Shown here: positions 41,879 through 50,794 of the stretch, piece by piece | Position numbering within the stretch: position 1 is the first letter of the stretch | How the letters are laid out: each line of letters opens with the position of its first letter | Origin: CAVOHU01 sp963843385 | GTDB lineage: Bacteria; Acidobacteriota; Vicinamibacteria; Vicinamibacterales; JAKQTR01 | NCBI GenBank assembly: GCA_963843385.1 | Contig: CAWJJY010000007.1 | Span: 186,001-250,000, forward strand | Length of the DNA stretch: 64,000 nt | Reading direction: 5' to 3' | Notes under the pieces: model-generated | What the model saw: the letters and a program-made list of their open reading frames with translations, nothing else | What the model was told of the DNA's origin: nothing | Database searches by the model: none | Position numbers and translations under genes: made by a program

Positions 41879-43150
41879 CTACAGGCTGAAGCCGGCCGCC
41901 GCCGCGTCGTTGTAGAACATCCGGACCGTGTCGAGCGAGTACTGATCGAGATCACGTCCTACGAGCGACAGCTTCTTCAGGATGTCGTTGGTCACGGTGA
42001 TGACGTGGCAGCCGATGTCATCCGCCTGAAAGATGTTGAGCAGTTCGCGCGGGCTGGCCCAGATGAGCTCCGCCTTCGGGTTCGCCGCCAGGATCCGGAC
42101 GGCGGCTGCCATGTGCGGGACCGGATCGCGGCCGGTGTCGGCGATCCGGCCGGCGAACACCGACACGTAGCTGGGGACTGCCACGTTCAGCGCGGCGGCC
42201 ACCTCGCGCACCTGCGCGAGCGACATCACGGCGGTCACGTTGACCTTGACGCCCTCGGCCGCCAGTTGGCGGATGAGATCCGTGCTGGGCTCGCATCGCG
42301 TGTTGGTCACCGGGATCTTCACGTAGACGTTGTTGCCCCACCCGGCGATCTCGCGGGCCTGCCTCTCCATCTCGGCGAACTCGTCGGCGAACACCTCGAA
42401 CGAGATGGGCCTGTCGGGAATCGCCTCCAGCACCTCCTTCGCGAATCGCCGATAGTCGGCGATGCCGGCCTTGCGCATCAGCGTGGGATTGGTCGTCAAG
42501 CCCTTGATGAACGGCTTGGCGTACATCTCGAGCATTCCGGCCTTGTCGGCCCCGTCGGCAAAGATCTTCACGTTCAATTCGGACACTGGGGTCATGACTG
42601 GTCCTTCTCGGGACACCCGCAGCGCGACGCGCTCCAGAATCAGGCCTGCAGCCTCATCCAGCGAGGCGGCCCGGATGTCGCAATCTTCGGGCTGCCGCTC
42701 CTGATAGCCGAAATCGAGAAACACCGTCTGGCATCCCGCTCGCCGGCCAGCCTCGACGTCCCGCCAGCGGTCGCCCACCATGAAGCTCGACGCGAGGTCC
42801 ACCTGATGACGGGCGGCGGCCTCGAGGATCAGTCCGGGACGCGGCTTCCGGCAGGCGCACTCGTCCTTGTCGTCGTGACAGCACAGGCGGAATTCGTCGA
42901 TTGGCAGCGATTCGGCCAGGCGGCTGTTGATGGCTTCCACCTGCTCGAGCGAGGTCGTGCCGCGGGCCACGTCGGGCTGATTCGAAACCACCACGAGGAG
43001 AAACCCGGCGCGTTTCAGCCGCGCCAGGGCGGGCGCCACGCCAGGCAGGATTTCGACCTCATCGAGCCCGGCAGGCGGGTACGGCTTCCCGTCCCTCACG
43101 ACCGCGCGATTGAGCACGCCGTCCCGGTCGAGGAACACGGCCCGTCTCAT
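41879..43150 (-). CDS. GmhB-like HAD phosphatase joined in frame to a small transaldolase
   Basis: One open frame of 423 residues holds two enzymes. Residues 1-184 are a HAD-IIIA heptose-bisphosphate phosphatase: FLDRDGVLN (D8, D10), VSNQPDVARG, the zinc-binding CCHDDKDECACRKP and FMVGDRWRDVEAG. Residues 185-423 (from 42595) are a FSA/TalC-type transaldolase: KIFADGADKAGM, GLTTNPTLMRKAG, NVYVKIPVTN with the Schiff-base Lys, and GCHVITVTNDIL. The transaldolase has its own ATG with AGAAGGA eight bases upstream. Shifting the HAD frame by one base would end it at a TGA overlapping that ATG, as at the other junctions of this operon, so the fusion may be an indel artefact. The transaldolase could supply sedoheptulose 7-phosphate. 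Confidence 0.85.
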   Translation of the reverse strand: MRRAVFLDRDGVLNRAVVRDGKPYPPAGLDEVEILPGVAPALARLKRAGFLLVVVSNQPDVARGTTSLEQVEAINSRLAESLPIDEFRLCCHDDKDECACRKPRPGLILEAAARHQVDLASSFMVGDRWRDVEAGRRAGCQTVFLDFGYQERQPEDCDIRAASLDEAAGLILERVALRVSREGPVMTPVSELNVKIFADGADKAGMLEMYAKPFIKGLTTNPTLMRKAGIADYRRFAKEVLEAIPDRPISFEVFADEFAEMERQAREIAGWGNNVYVKIPVTNTRCEPSTDLIRQLAAEGVKVNVTAVMSLAQVREVAAALNVAVPSYVSVFAGRIADTGRDPVPHMAAAVRILAANPKAELIWASPRELLNIFQADDIGCHVITVTNDILKKLSLVGRDLDQYSLDTVRMFYNDAAAAGFSL

Positions 43151-43749
43151 GGAGTCGAAGCCGACTCCCACTTCGTCGGATTGACCTTGAGCGCGGGATG
43201 CGACACCAGCAGGTGCCAGATGACCGCCTGGAAGGCCTCGGTGTGCGGCGTGATGGTGTCCGGATTGACGGTCGGCACGATGACGCAGACGTCGGCGACC
43301 TGTGCGGTATAGCCTCCGTCGCGGCCCACCACGCCGATGATGCGGGCGCCGACCGACCGCGCGAGCCGCAGCGCGGCCACCAGGTTCGGGGAGATGTTCT
43401 TCTCCAGGTTGCCGCCGCCGACGGAGAACACGACGACCGCATCGGTCGAGGTGAGGCGGCTCACCCGGAGCCACTCCACGAAGATCGTGGCCCACCCTTC
43501 GTCGTTGATGCGCGCGGTCAGTTCGGACACGTTGTCGGTCGGCGCGTAGCTTTCGATGCCGGCGATCTTCCGGAAGTCGTTCACCGCGTGCGAGCAATTG
43601 GCGGCGCTGCCGCCGACGCCGAGGAAGAACAGGCGCCCGCCGTCCCGCCGGACCTGCGCCAGCACCTGAACCGCGCGCTCGATGGCATCTGCATCGAGGC
43701 GGCGAAGGACTTCTCCCGCTTCGTCCAGGTGCCGCTGGGCGTATGTCAT
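43147..43749 (-). CDS. gmhA: SIS-domain sedoheptulose-7-phosphate isomerase (GmhA-like)
   Basis: Converts sedoheptulose 7-phosphate to D-glycero-D-manno-heptose 7-phosphate, the first committed step of heptose synthesis. The 200 residues have the GmhA/SIS pattern: FFLGVGGSAANCSHAVNDF for sugar phosphate binding, VVVFSVGGGNLEKNISPNLV and ARIIGVVGRDGGYT. The neighbours (kinase, phosphatase and nucleotidyltransferase of the same pathway) make the assignment strong. Its ends overlap the genes on both sides by four bases. Confidence 0.88.
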   Translation of the reverse strand: MTYAQRHLDEAGEVLRRLDADAIERAVQVLAQVRRDGGRLFFLGVGGSAANCSHAVNDFRKIAGIESYAPTDNVSELTARINDEGWATIFVEWLRVSRLTSTDAVVVFSVGGGNLEKNISPNLVAALRLARSVGARIIGVVGRDGGYTAQVADVCVIVPTVNPDTITPHTEAFQAVIWHLLVSHPALKVNPTKWESASTP

Positions 43750-44450
43750 GAACTCTCCTGCGCGAGGAAGTAGCCTTCGGCGTCCTGCAGCCCGGCGGGC
43801 GACCCGATTTCGTAGAACCGCTCGGTCACCTCGAACCCCGCCAGCGTGCCGGCGACGGAGAGCCGGTGATAGATCTCCGCCAGGTCGAACGGCTCGCCGA
43901 CCTGATGCGAGGCCAGCACGGCGGAGGACAGGATGCCCAGCCCGTAGTCAATGTAGTGCATCTCAGGCCCCGGGGCCACCTTGTCGTATTTCACGACCCG
44001 GCCCTCCCGGAACATGACGTTGCTCGTGTCCCATCTTCCGGCGTTGCGGAAGACGGTCATCAAGGCCGGCGCACCCGACTCCGCATACGCCTGCTGGACC
44101 CGGCCGAAGTGGCACGGAAGAAACGAATCGCCGTACAGGACGAAGAACGACTCTTCGAGCAGCGGAAGCGCCCGGCGCAGCGCACCGCCGGTGCCGAGCA
44201 GCCTGGCGCCGTCGTGAGAGTAGTCCACGTGCAGGCCGAACGCCGACCCGTCGCCGATGGCCTCCTGGATCTGCTCGCCAAGATATCCCGTGCACACCAC
44301 GACGCTGGAGATGCCTTGCGAGCGGAGGTACCGGAGTTGCCTCGCGATGAACGGCTTCCCGGCGACCGGGACGAGCGCCTTCGGGATCTTCTCGGTCACC
44401 GGCCGCAGCCGGGTCGCCAGTCCGCCGGCGAGTATCGCAACCGGCAGCAT
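43746..44450 (-). CDS. hddC: D-glycero-D-manno-heptose 1-phosphate guanylyltransferase (HddC-like)
   Basis: Sugar nucleotidyltransferase of 234 residues expected to form GDP-D-glycero-alpha-D-manno-heptose. The N-terminal nucleotide loop is LAGGLATRLRPVTEKIPKAL; LLGTGGALRRALP, FVLYGDSFLPCH and EIGSPAGLQDAEGYF complete the family pattern. The choice of guanylyl over another nucleotide is inferred from the adjoining HddA-type kinase. It starts one base after the kinase stop and overlaps gmhA by four bases. Confidence 0.85.
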   Translation of the reverse strand: MLPVAILAGGLATRLRPVTEKIPKALVPVAGKPFIARQLRYLRSQGISSVVVCTGYLGEQIQEAIGDGSAFGLHVDYSHDGARLLGTGGALRRALPLLEESFFVLYGDSFLPCHFGRVQQAYAESGAPALMTVFRNAGRWDTSNVMFREGRVVKYDKVAPGPEMHYIDYGLGILSSAVLASHQVGEPFDLAEIYHRLSVAGTLAGFEVTERFYEIGSPAGLQDAEGYFLAQESS

Positions 44451-44451
44451 G

Positions 44452-45432
44452 TCAGGACAACACGATCTTGGTGCCTTCGAAGTCGAAGCGGAATCGCACT
44501 TCTTCGAGACCGGCCTTGGCCATGGCGTGGCGGAGGGCGTTTCGGTCCGACGCGTAGAACATCAGGAAGCCGCCCCCGCCGGCGCCGACCAGCTTGCCGC
44601 CGATGGCGCCGTGGCGCATTGCGAGATCGTACCACTCATCGATCCGGGGGTTGCTCATCGCGCCCGACCTGCGCTTCTTGTGCTCCCAGTGCTCGTGCAT
44701 CAGCTCGCCGAACAGCCGGGTGTCGCCCAGTTCCAGGGCGCGCTGGCTTCGCAGGCCGAGGTCCTTCACGTAGTGCAGGTTCTGGATCATCGACGGATCC
44801 GCGTGCTCGGTGCGCGTCTTCTGGTCCTGCAGGATCGATCCGGCGCTCCTCGCAAATCCCGTGAAGAAGAGCAGCAGGTTGTCCTCGAGATCGAGCAGCG
44901 TGTCCATGCCCAGCTGCAACGGGCTGGCGCTCACGGTCTCGTCACGGTTGAACCTGAAGCACGTGATGCCGCCATATGCAGCGGCGTACTGATCCTGCTT
45001 GCCGATCGGTTCGCCGAGCTTGTTGATCTCGATGTCGCACGCCAGGGCCGCCAGCTCGTCGGGCGGCAGCATGCGCCGCCGATGCGCGTAGAGCGCCTTG
45101 AGCAGCGCCGTGGTGAAGCTGCCGGAGGATCCGAGGCCGGTGCCCGACGGAATGTCGGCGAGCGTCGTGATCTCGACCTGCGGCGTCTTGAAATCGAGCA
45201 GCCTGATCGCTTCCCTCATGATTGGATGCGCGACGTGATCGACCTGCTCGACGTGCTCGAGCTGGGAGTATTTCAGGTAGATGCCGGGAGCGAACGGACG
45301 CATCACCGTCACGTACACGTACTTGTCGATGGCGGCCGCGATCAGGAAGCCCTCGTGCTCGCGGTAATACGAGGCGAGGTCGGTGCCACCCCCACCCAGG
45401 GTGATGCGGAGCGGGCTACGGGCGATGATCAT
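44452..45432 (-). CDS. hddA: D-glycero-alpha-D-manno-heptose 7-phosphate kinase (HddA-like GHMP kinase)
   Basis: Phosphorylates heptose 7-phosphate at C1 before removal of the C7 phosphate by the GmhB-like phosphatase. The 326 residues are of the GHMP family: ARSPLRITLGGGGTDLASYY, the ATP loop LADIPSGTGLGSSGSF, IGKQDQYAAAYGG and the C-terminal GAIGGKLVGAGGGGFLMFY. This set is characteristic of heptose and related sugar 1-kinases. It is fourth of seven genes in the operon. Confidence 0.9.
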   Translation of the reverse strand: MIIARSPLRITLGGGGTDLASYYREHEGFLIAAAIDKYVYVTVMRPFAPGIYLKYSQLEHVEQVDHVAHPIMREAIRLLDFKTPQVEITTLADIPSGTGLGSSGSFTTALLKALYAHRRRMLPPDELAALACDIEINKLGEPIGKQDQYAAAYGGITCFRFNRDETVSASPLQLGMDTLLDLEDNLLLFFTGFARSAGSILQDQKTRTEHADPSMIQNLHYVKDLGLRSQRALELGDTRLFGELMHEHWEHKKRRSGAMSNPRIDEWYDLAMRHGAIGGKLVGAGGGGFLMFYASDRNALRHAMAKAGLEEVRFRFDFEGTKIVLS

Positions 45433-45473
45433 CGAGTCCTCACCTCACAGGCCGGGCTTCCCATCCCGCGGTG

Positions 45474-46488
45474 TCAGCGAGTGGTGCCCGGTTCCGCAAA
45501 CCGGTACCCCGATTGCCGGTGAATCTCCTCAACCACGGCCATCGCCGCGCGCGCATCCGCCAGGCCCGGCGCCGGTTCGCGCCCGAGGCGCAGGTCCTCC
45601 AGGAACGCCGCGAACTCCAGTGACCACGACTCGTCGCCCCGCGGGAATTCCCAGATCGTCGTGTCGGGCGGGCCCATCTCCGGGCGCATCTGGTACAGCG
45701 CGATCCGTTCCGGCCCGTAGCTGCCGCCGAGCCCCTCGATGTGCAGCTTCGCCGTGCGGCCGTAGATCTCGAACGAGAACAGGTTCTTCCACTCCGTGCA
45801 GCTGACGTGCAGCGAAGCCGCCTGGCCGGCGGCGGTCCGGAGCAGGAGGAATGCGTTGTCGTCGACCGGCATCTGCCAGAAGTAGGTGTGAGCAAAACCC
45901 GTGATGGTGGAGAACTCGCCCAGGAACCAGCGTGACAGGTCGATCAGGTGAACGCCCTGGTCGATGAGCTCGCCGCCGCCCGACCTGGCGGGATCGGCCC
46001 GCCACTCACGGTCGTATCCAACGCGGCCGCCATGGCCATAGCGGCCGCGGAGGAACATCAACTCCCCGGCCACGCCGGACCGTACCAGCTCGCGGGCCTT
46101 CAGCACCGCCGGATGATAGCGATGGTTGAAGCCCACGCGAACCTGGCGCCGATGTGTCCGAGCAGCCTCGATCACCGTGTCGATCTCGGCGACGGAGCGA
46201 CCCGCAGGCTTTTCGACGATGACGTGGCGGCCCGCTTCGATGGCGGCACGGGAGATTTCCGCCAGCATGTCGTTGGTGGTGGCGACCATGACGATCTCGA
46301 CCCCATCGGTGGAGACCGCCTGGCGCCAGTCCGTGGTGGCGGCCGCTCCCGGCGCCTTCGCCGCCAGCGATTCCGCCCGCTGCCGATCGAGGTCCGCGCA
46401 GATCACCAGTCTCGCGTTCGGGCCGAGCGACGCGGGCCCGCTTCTGACCGATCAGACCGCAGCCGACAATCGCCACCCCGTGCGTCAT
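45474..46488 (-). CDS. Gfo/Idh/MocA sugar oxidoreductase, one frame break
   Basis: NAD(P)-dependent oxidoreductase, about 337 residues when repaired. The Rossmann start MTHGVAIVGCGLIGQKRA lies in one frame. Near 46435 one extra base (CGGGCCCGCG) shifts it, and the next frame continues LVICADLDRQRAE, MVATTNDMLAE, HVIVEKPAGRS with the catalytic Lys-Pro, NHRYHPAVLKARE and GGGELIDQGVHLIDL to the stop at 45474. Start and SDR stop overlap by four bases. Probably oxidises or dehydrates a nucleotide sugar of the heptose or glycan pathway; the substrate is unknown. Confidence 0.82.
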
Positions 46489-47360
46489 CGCTCTCCCCAC
46501 GTGAATCCCCGATCGGACGGGACGATCCGTCGGAGCGCGTAGACGTCGGTGTCCCTCAAGTCGTCGCGGTGCAGGTCGAAGCTCTCCCAGGGGTCCCAAA
46601 GGGCGCTGATGAGCTTGCCCGTGATCCCGTCGCTCGCCGCCGAACCCAGGAACACCGCCAGCGCGGCGCCCCGTTCGAGCGGAGCGCCACCCTGATCCCG
46701 CTGTTTCAGTGCCCGGTCGTAGAACGCCTGGCCGACCGACCCGGGGCCGGCCCCGAGCACCTCGTCGAGCAGCCTCGTGTTCAAGGCACCCGGCGCGATG
46801 GCGTTGACGTCGATGTTGGCGTCCTTCACCTCTTCGGCGAGCGTTTCCGCAAAACGCACGATCGCCGCCTTCGATGCCGCGTAGGCGCTGATTCTCGGGA
46901 GCGGGTTGGTGGCGCCTCCGCCCGAGAGCTGCACGATCTTGCCATAGCCGCGCGATCGAAAATGCGGGAGGAGCGCTCGGCAGGTGAGCACCGAGCCGTA
47001 GACGTTGATCTCGATCGCCCTCATCCAGGCAGCCCAGTCGACGGTCTCGATCGGCCCCATCGGGCCATAGACGCCGGCATTGTTCACGAGCACGTGGATC
47101 TGCGGGAAGGTTGCGAGAGTCTCCTCGACCAGGGCCTCCACCTGGTCCGGCTTCGACACGTCCGCCTCGCGCGACCGTACTTGTTGGCCCGGAGCGATCC
47201 CGCGTTCGAGCTCCTCGCGGGCCTGTTCCAGCAGCTGGGCGTCCCGGGCACACAGCATCACGCTCGCGCCCGCACGGAGGTAGGCCCGGGCGATTTCCAG
47301 TCCAAGCCCCTGGTTCGCCCCGGTGATCAGCGCCGCCCGGCCCTCGAGAGGCCTGGTCAT
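46485..47360 (-). CDS. Short-chain dehydrogenase/reductase
   Basis: Rossmann-fold oxidoreductase of 291 residues. It has LITGANQGLGLEIARAYL (cofactor loop), LVNNAGVYGPMG, the catalytic set S-x-Y-x-x-x-K in ISAYAASKAAIVRF with the upstream Ser region VQLSGGGAT, and NAIAPGALNTRLL. A tail of about 40 residues (LWDPWESFDLHRDDL) is longer than usual and appears in SDRs of nucleotide-sugar operons. Coupled by four-base overlaps to both neighbours; probably a ketoreduction or epimerisation step on the activated sugar. Confidence 0.85.
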   Translation of the reverse strand: MTRPLEGRAALITGANQGLGLEIARAYLRAGASVMLCARDAQLLEQAREELERGIAPGQQVRSREADVSKPDQVEALVEETLATFPQIHVLVNNAGVYGPMGPIETVDWAAWMRAIEINVYGSVLTCRALLPHFRSRGYGKIVQLSGGGATNPLPRISAYAASKAAIVRFAETLAEEVKDANIDVNAIAPGALNTRLLDEVLGAGPGSVGQAFYDRALKQRDQGGAPLERGAALAVFLGSAASDGITGKLISALWDPWESFDLHRDDLRDTDVYALRRIVPSDRGFTWGER

Positions 47361-48652
47361 CCACGCCCCCTTCCCACGCTCACGAACTCGATGCGCGAAT
47401 CGGCGCCAAGGGTGCCGCCGAGGAACCTCGCGGCGTCGAGCACCAGCGGCCGCACCATCGCCTGGGCGACATTACCGGCACCGATGGTGCGGTACTCCGG
47501 CCAGGGCGTGGCGACCACCAGCGCGGAGGCCCCTCGCACGGCGGCGATCGCGTCCTCGGCCAGTCTCACGCCGGGCGCAAGATCCGGAGGCAGCGAGGTG
47601 ACGGAGGGATCGTGCACCGCGACGCTCGCGCCCTGTTTGCAAAGGTGGCGGCACAGCTCGACCGCACTTGACCGGCGCAGGGTGTCGGTTCCCGGCTTGT
47701 AGGTGAGTCCCCAGACGGCGATCGTCCGGCCGGAGAGCGTGCCGAGCAGATCGGCGAGGCGCCGGGCGGCCCAGTGGCGGTGATGGTCGTTGCTCGCCTT
47801 GACCGCCGAAATCAGGTGCATCGGGAGGTGATGCGCCTGGCCGAGGCCGGTCAGGAACACGATGTCCCGGGCGAGCGTGCCGCCCGCGAAGGCCCCGCCC
47901 GGTGACAGGTAGGCCCGCGGCCCGATGCGGGCCTCGGTCTTCAGCCCGCGTTCGACCTCGGCGGCATCGGCGCCCACCTGCTCGCACACGGCACTGATCT
48001 CGTTGATGAAGGTCACCGACGCCGCGAGAAAGGCGTTGACCGCGTGCTTGGTCATCTCCGCCGATTCGACCGACATCCACTCGATGCGGCTCGTGACGGG
48101 TTCGAACAGCGCGGCCGCTCGCCGCCGGCCGAAGGCCGATCGCACGCCGACGACCACGCGATCGGGCTCGGAGAAGGCCGCGATGGCCTTTCCGAGGCGG
48201 AGGTTCTCAGGTGAGTAGGCGAACTCGACGACGCGATCGGGGAAGGCAATGCCGTACGCGCGTTCCAGCCTCCTGGTGGTCCCGACCGGTACCTGCGACG
48301 AGACGAGCACGAGCGTTCCGTCGTTGAGGAACGGGAAGACGCTCGCCGCCTGTTGGACGACGAACTCGGTGTCGGCGTTGTCGGCTTCGTCGACCGGTGT
48401 GTCGCAGGTGATCCACACGACGTCGGCCGCCGAGGCGTCTGCCGGATCGGCCGAGAAGTGCAACGTGCCGGCTGAGAGTCCGGCGGCGAGGAGATCGTCG
48501 AGGCCGGGTTCGAACAGCGGCGCTTTGCCCGCCCGCAGACGCTCGATGCGCGCGGCATCGTCGTCCAGGCCCGTCACGTGGTGGCCGGCAGAGGCCAGGC
48601 AGGCCGCCGTCACGGTTCCAAGGTGCCACAATCCGAGCACGCACACGTTCAT
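47357..48652 (-). CDS. UDP-glucose/GDP-mannose dehydrogenase family protein lacking the active-site cysteine
   Basis: Nucleotide-sugar dehydrogenase fold of 431 residues: CVLGLWHLGTVTAACLASAGH (NAD loop), FAYSPENLRLGKAI, AEMTKHAVNAFLAASVTFINE with the conserved Lys and Asn, and WGLTYKPGTDTLRRSSA. In working four-electron dehydrogenases the motif GGSCFPKD holds the thiol that carries the oxidised sugar. Here the equivalent reads AFAGGTLARDI, with no cysteine. The enzyme should therefore not complete the usual oxidation to a uronic acid; a single oxidation or another redox step on the heptose is possible. It is the first gene of the heptose operon. Confidence 0.85.
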   Translation of the reverse strand: MNVCVLGLWHLGTVTAACLASAGHHVTGLDDDAARIERLRAGKAPLFEPGLDDLLAAGLSAGTLHFSADPADASAADVVWITCDTPVDEADNADTEFVVQQAASVFPFLNDGTLVLVSSQVPVGTTRRLERAYGIAFPDRVVEFAYSPENLRLGKAIAAFSEPDRVVVGVRSAFGRRRAAALFEPVTSRIEWMSVESAEMTKHAVNAFLAASVTFINEISAVCEQVGADAAEVERGLKTEARIGPRAYLSPGGAFAGGTLARDIVFLTGLGQAHHLPMHLISAVKASNDHHRHWAARRLADLLGTLSGRTIAVWGLTYKPGTDTLRRSSAVELCRHLCKQGASVAVHDPSVTSLPPDLAPGVRLAEDAIAAVRGASALVVATPWPEYRTIGAGNVAQAMVRPLVLDAARFLGGTLGADSRIEFVSVGRGRG

Positions 48653-49067
48653 GACGCCATCTCACGCGGTCCTGGCGGCCGCGCCTCCGGAGGCCGTTCC
48701 GTCGCGGCGGCCGCAATGGGACGCCGACGCTGTCGTCGGAGAGCTCATTGGACGGGACCGTTCGAGGTTCTCTCGAATCGAACGGCGGCGATACGCTGAT
48801 AGCATAACCGAAGGGGCCGGAGCCTCGTGGCCGAAGATACGGGTTTCGGCTTGCTGCCCGGCCGGGTCGTCACTAGAATCACGTGGGGCGCGAGGCAGCG
48901 CCGGCTCACCATCCGGGTTACCCGTCGGATGATGGTTCGTTGTCGCGCCTACGTGGCGCGTCGAGGTGAGGCGTGATCGCGCGGACCCTGCCCGGACCTC
49001 GTCGAGTGCGGCGCGCCCGCGTGATACGACCTTCGAGACTCCGACCCCGCAGCCAAGGACACAACCG
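48653..49067. other. Divergent promoter region of two glycan operons
   Basis: Gap of 415 bases between the heptose operon (minus) and the methyltransferase/glycosyltransferase genes (plus). An inverted repeat CGTTCGA-N12-TCGAACG with a nested CGAG/CTCG stem lies at 48759-48784 and could be a regulator site. No gene seen. Confidence 0.4.
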
Positions 49068-50789
49068 ATGCAGTTGCCGACCGACGTGGGAATCTCCTCG
49101 CATCGCCCGGGAATCGGGCCGCTGATCGTCCTGTACAAGAAACTCGTCCGTCTCGTCGTGCGGCCGTACCTCAGGAGCGTGTTCGAGCGCGAGCACGAGC
49201 TGCTCGAGGAGCGGTTCGCCGAGGTCGGCAACACGATGAAGGGGTCGGCGCTGCAAGTCGAGGCCATCTCGGAGGCGATGCGAGCCGGCGGGGCGCGGGA
49301 ACGGACCCGGGACGAGCGGATGGCAGCCATCCAGCACCAGCTCGTTGAGACCCGCCAGGGGCTCGAGGATCGGGCGGCGCAGATCGAGGCCGGGGCAGCC
49401 AGCCTCGTGCGCGACACGGTCCACGCCAACACGCAGGACATTCTCAAGCGCACCGACAGCCTGATGATGACGCTCGACAAGCGCATCGAGACGCTGAGCA
49501 TCATCGAGGACAGGCACGCGAAGCGCATGGACGCGTCGATCGCCTCGCTCGCGCAGCGGGTCGACGCGCTGAGCGATCCGAGGATCGACGCCGCTGGAGC
49601 GTGGCGGGCGCACCTCGAGAAGCCGGCCCAGGCCACAGAGCGCAACACGGCCGACAACGCCGGCGCGCCGACAACGCCGACGCTGGACATGCTGCGGCAG
49701 TACGTCGACGAGCAGATCCTCGCCCACCGCCGGGACCTGGTGGCCGTCGTCGAAGGCGCGGTGCGGTCCGAAGCGGGCCTGAAGGGACACATCGACGATT
49801 ATCTCGTCGCCCAGCGCCGGGATCTGGCCGCCGTCGAGGCGGCGTTGGCGCGATCCGAATCCGGCGTGAGGAGCCACATCGACGATCAGATACAGGCGCA
49901 GCACCGCGACCTGGTCGCCATCGCCGACGCGATGAACCGCCACCGCGTCGAGCTCGAACTACTGATCACCGAGCGCGTGCGGGATCTGCGGTCGGACGTG
50001 AACGACGTGGCGCAGGACGTCACGCTGCAGAAGCGACGGCTCGACCTCATCCTCGACGAGCTGCGATCGAACATCCAACCCGACCACGCGTCGCTCGCCC
50101 GGATCGCGGCCCAGAAGGAACGGTTGCTGGACCACGCCTATTTCCTGTTCGAGAACCGGTTTCGCGGCAGCAGCGAGCAGGTCAGGAAACGGCAGGACGT
50201 CTATCTGCCCGTCTTCGCGGAAACCCGGGCCGCATTGGCGGGGCGGTTCTCCCAGATCCTCGATATCGGGTGCGGCCGCGGGGAGATGCTCGAGCTGCTG
50301 AAGCAGCACGAGATCCCGGCCCGAGGCATCGACCTCAACGAGGATATGGTGCTGGCCTGCCAGAACAAGGGCCTCGCAGTCGTGCACGCCGAGGCGCTCG
50401 ACCATCTCAGGGGACTGCCGGACGGATCGCTGTCCGGGATCATCTCCTGCCAGCTGGTCGAACACCTCCCATCCGACGTGCTGATCGAGTTCGCCAGGCT
50501 GTGTTTCGACAAGGCCGCCAAGGGCGCGCGCGTCATCCTGGAAACGGTGAACCCGGGATCGGTGATCGCGATGCGCGATTTCTACCTCGACCTGACGCAC
50601 GAGAGGCCGATCCCGCCGCACGCGCTCAGCTTCCTCCTGGAGGCTGTCGGCTTCGCCCGGCCCGAGATCAGGTACCTTGCGCCATTCACGCCCGAAGAAA
50701 TGCTCGACTCTCACGGCGACAAGAACCTCGAGAAGCTCAACATGTTCCTGTTCGGCCACCAGGACTACGCGGTGATCGTCGAGAAGTAG
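49068..50789 (+). CDS. Long coiled-coil protein with C-terminal SAM methyltransferase domain
   Basis: Protein of 573 residues. A short hydrophobic/basic N-terminus (PLIVLYKKLVRLVVRPY) is followed by some 330 residues of predicted coiled coil. That part includes about three tandem repeats of roughly 35 residues around ILAHRRDLVAVVE, YLVAQRRDLAAVE and QIQAQHRDLVAIAD (about 210-300). The C-terminal class I methyltransferase domain (from about 350) has the SAM motif ILDIGCGRGEMLELL, GIDLNEDMV and IISCQLVEHLP. This ruler-plus-methyltransferase layout recalls WbdD, which caps and measures O-antigen chains, although no kinase domain is present. The ATG at 49068 has AAGGA about nine bases upstream. 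Two GT4 genes follow within a few bases. Confidence 0.82.
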   Translation: MQLPTDVGISSHRPGIGPLIVLYKKLVRLVVRPYLRSVFEREHELLEERFAEVGNTMKGSALQVEAISEAMRAGGARERTRDERMAAIQHQLVETRQGLEDRAAQIEAGAASLVRDTVHANTQDILKRTDSLMMTLDKRIETLSIIEDRHAKRMDASIASLAQRVDALSDPRIDAAGAWRAHLEKPAQATERNTADNAGAPTTPTLDMLRQYVDEQILAHRRDLVAVVEGAVRSEAGLKGHIDDYLVAQRRDLAAVEAALARSESGVRSHIDDQIQAQHRDLVAIADAMNRHRVELELLITERVRDLRSDVNDVAQDVTLQKRRLDLILDELRSNIQPDHASLARIAAQKERLLDHAYFLFENRFRGSSEQVRKRQDVYLPVFAETRAALAGRFSQILDIGCGRGEMLELLKQHEIPARGIDLNEDMVLACQNKGLAVVHAEALDHLRGLPDGSLSGIISCQLVEHLPSDVLIEFARLCFDKAAKGARVILETVNPGSVIAMRDFYLDLTHERPIPPHALSFLLEAVGFARPEIRYLAPFTPEEMLDSHGDKNLEKLNMFLFGHQDYAVIVEK

Positions 50790-50794
50790 CTCCC

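Noticed and set aside
45948..47702. 584-codon plus-strand open frame
   Set aside because: Antisense to the oxidoreductase, SDR and dehydrogenase genes of the heptose operon, all with family motifs.
49760..49960. Possible CRISPR-like direct repeats
   Set aside because: The repetition is at protein level (coiled-coil repeats of about 35 residues) in an open frame, with diverged DNA and no spacer structure.
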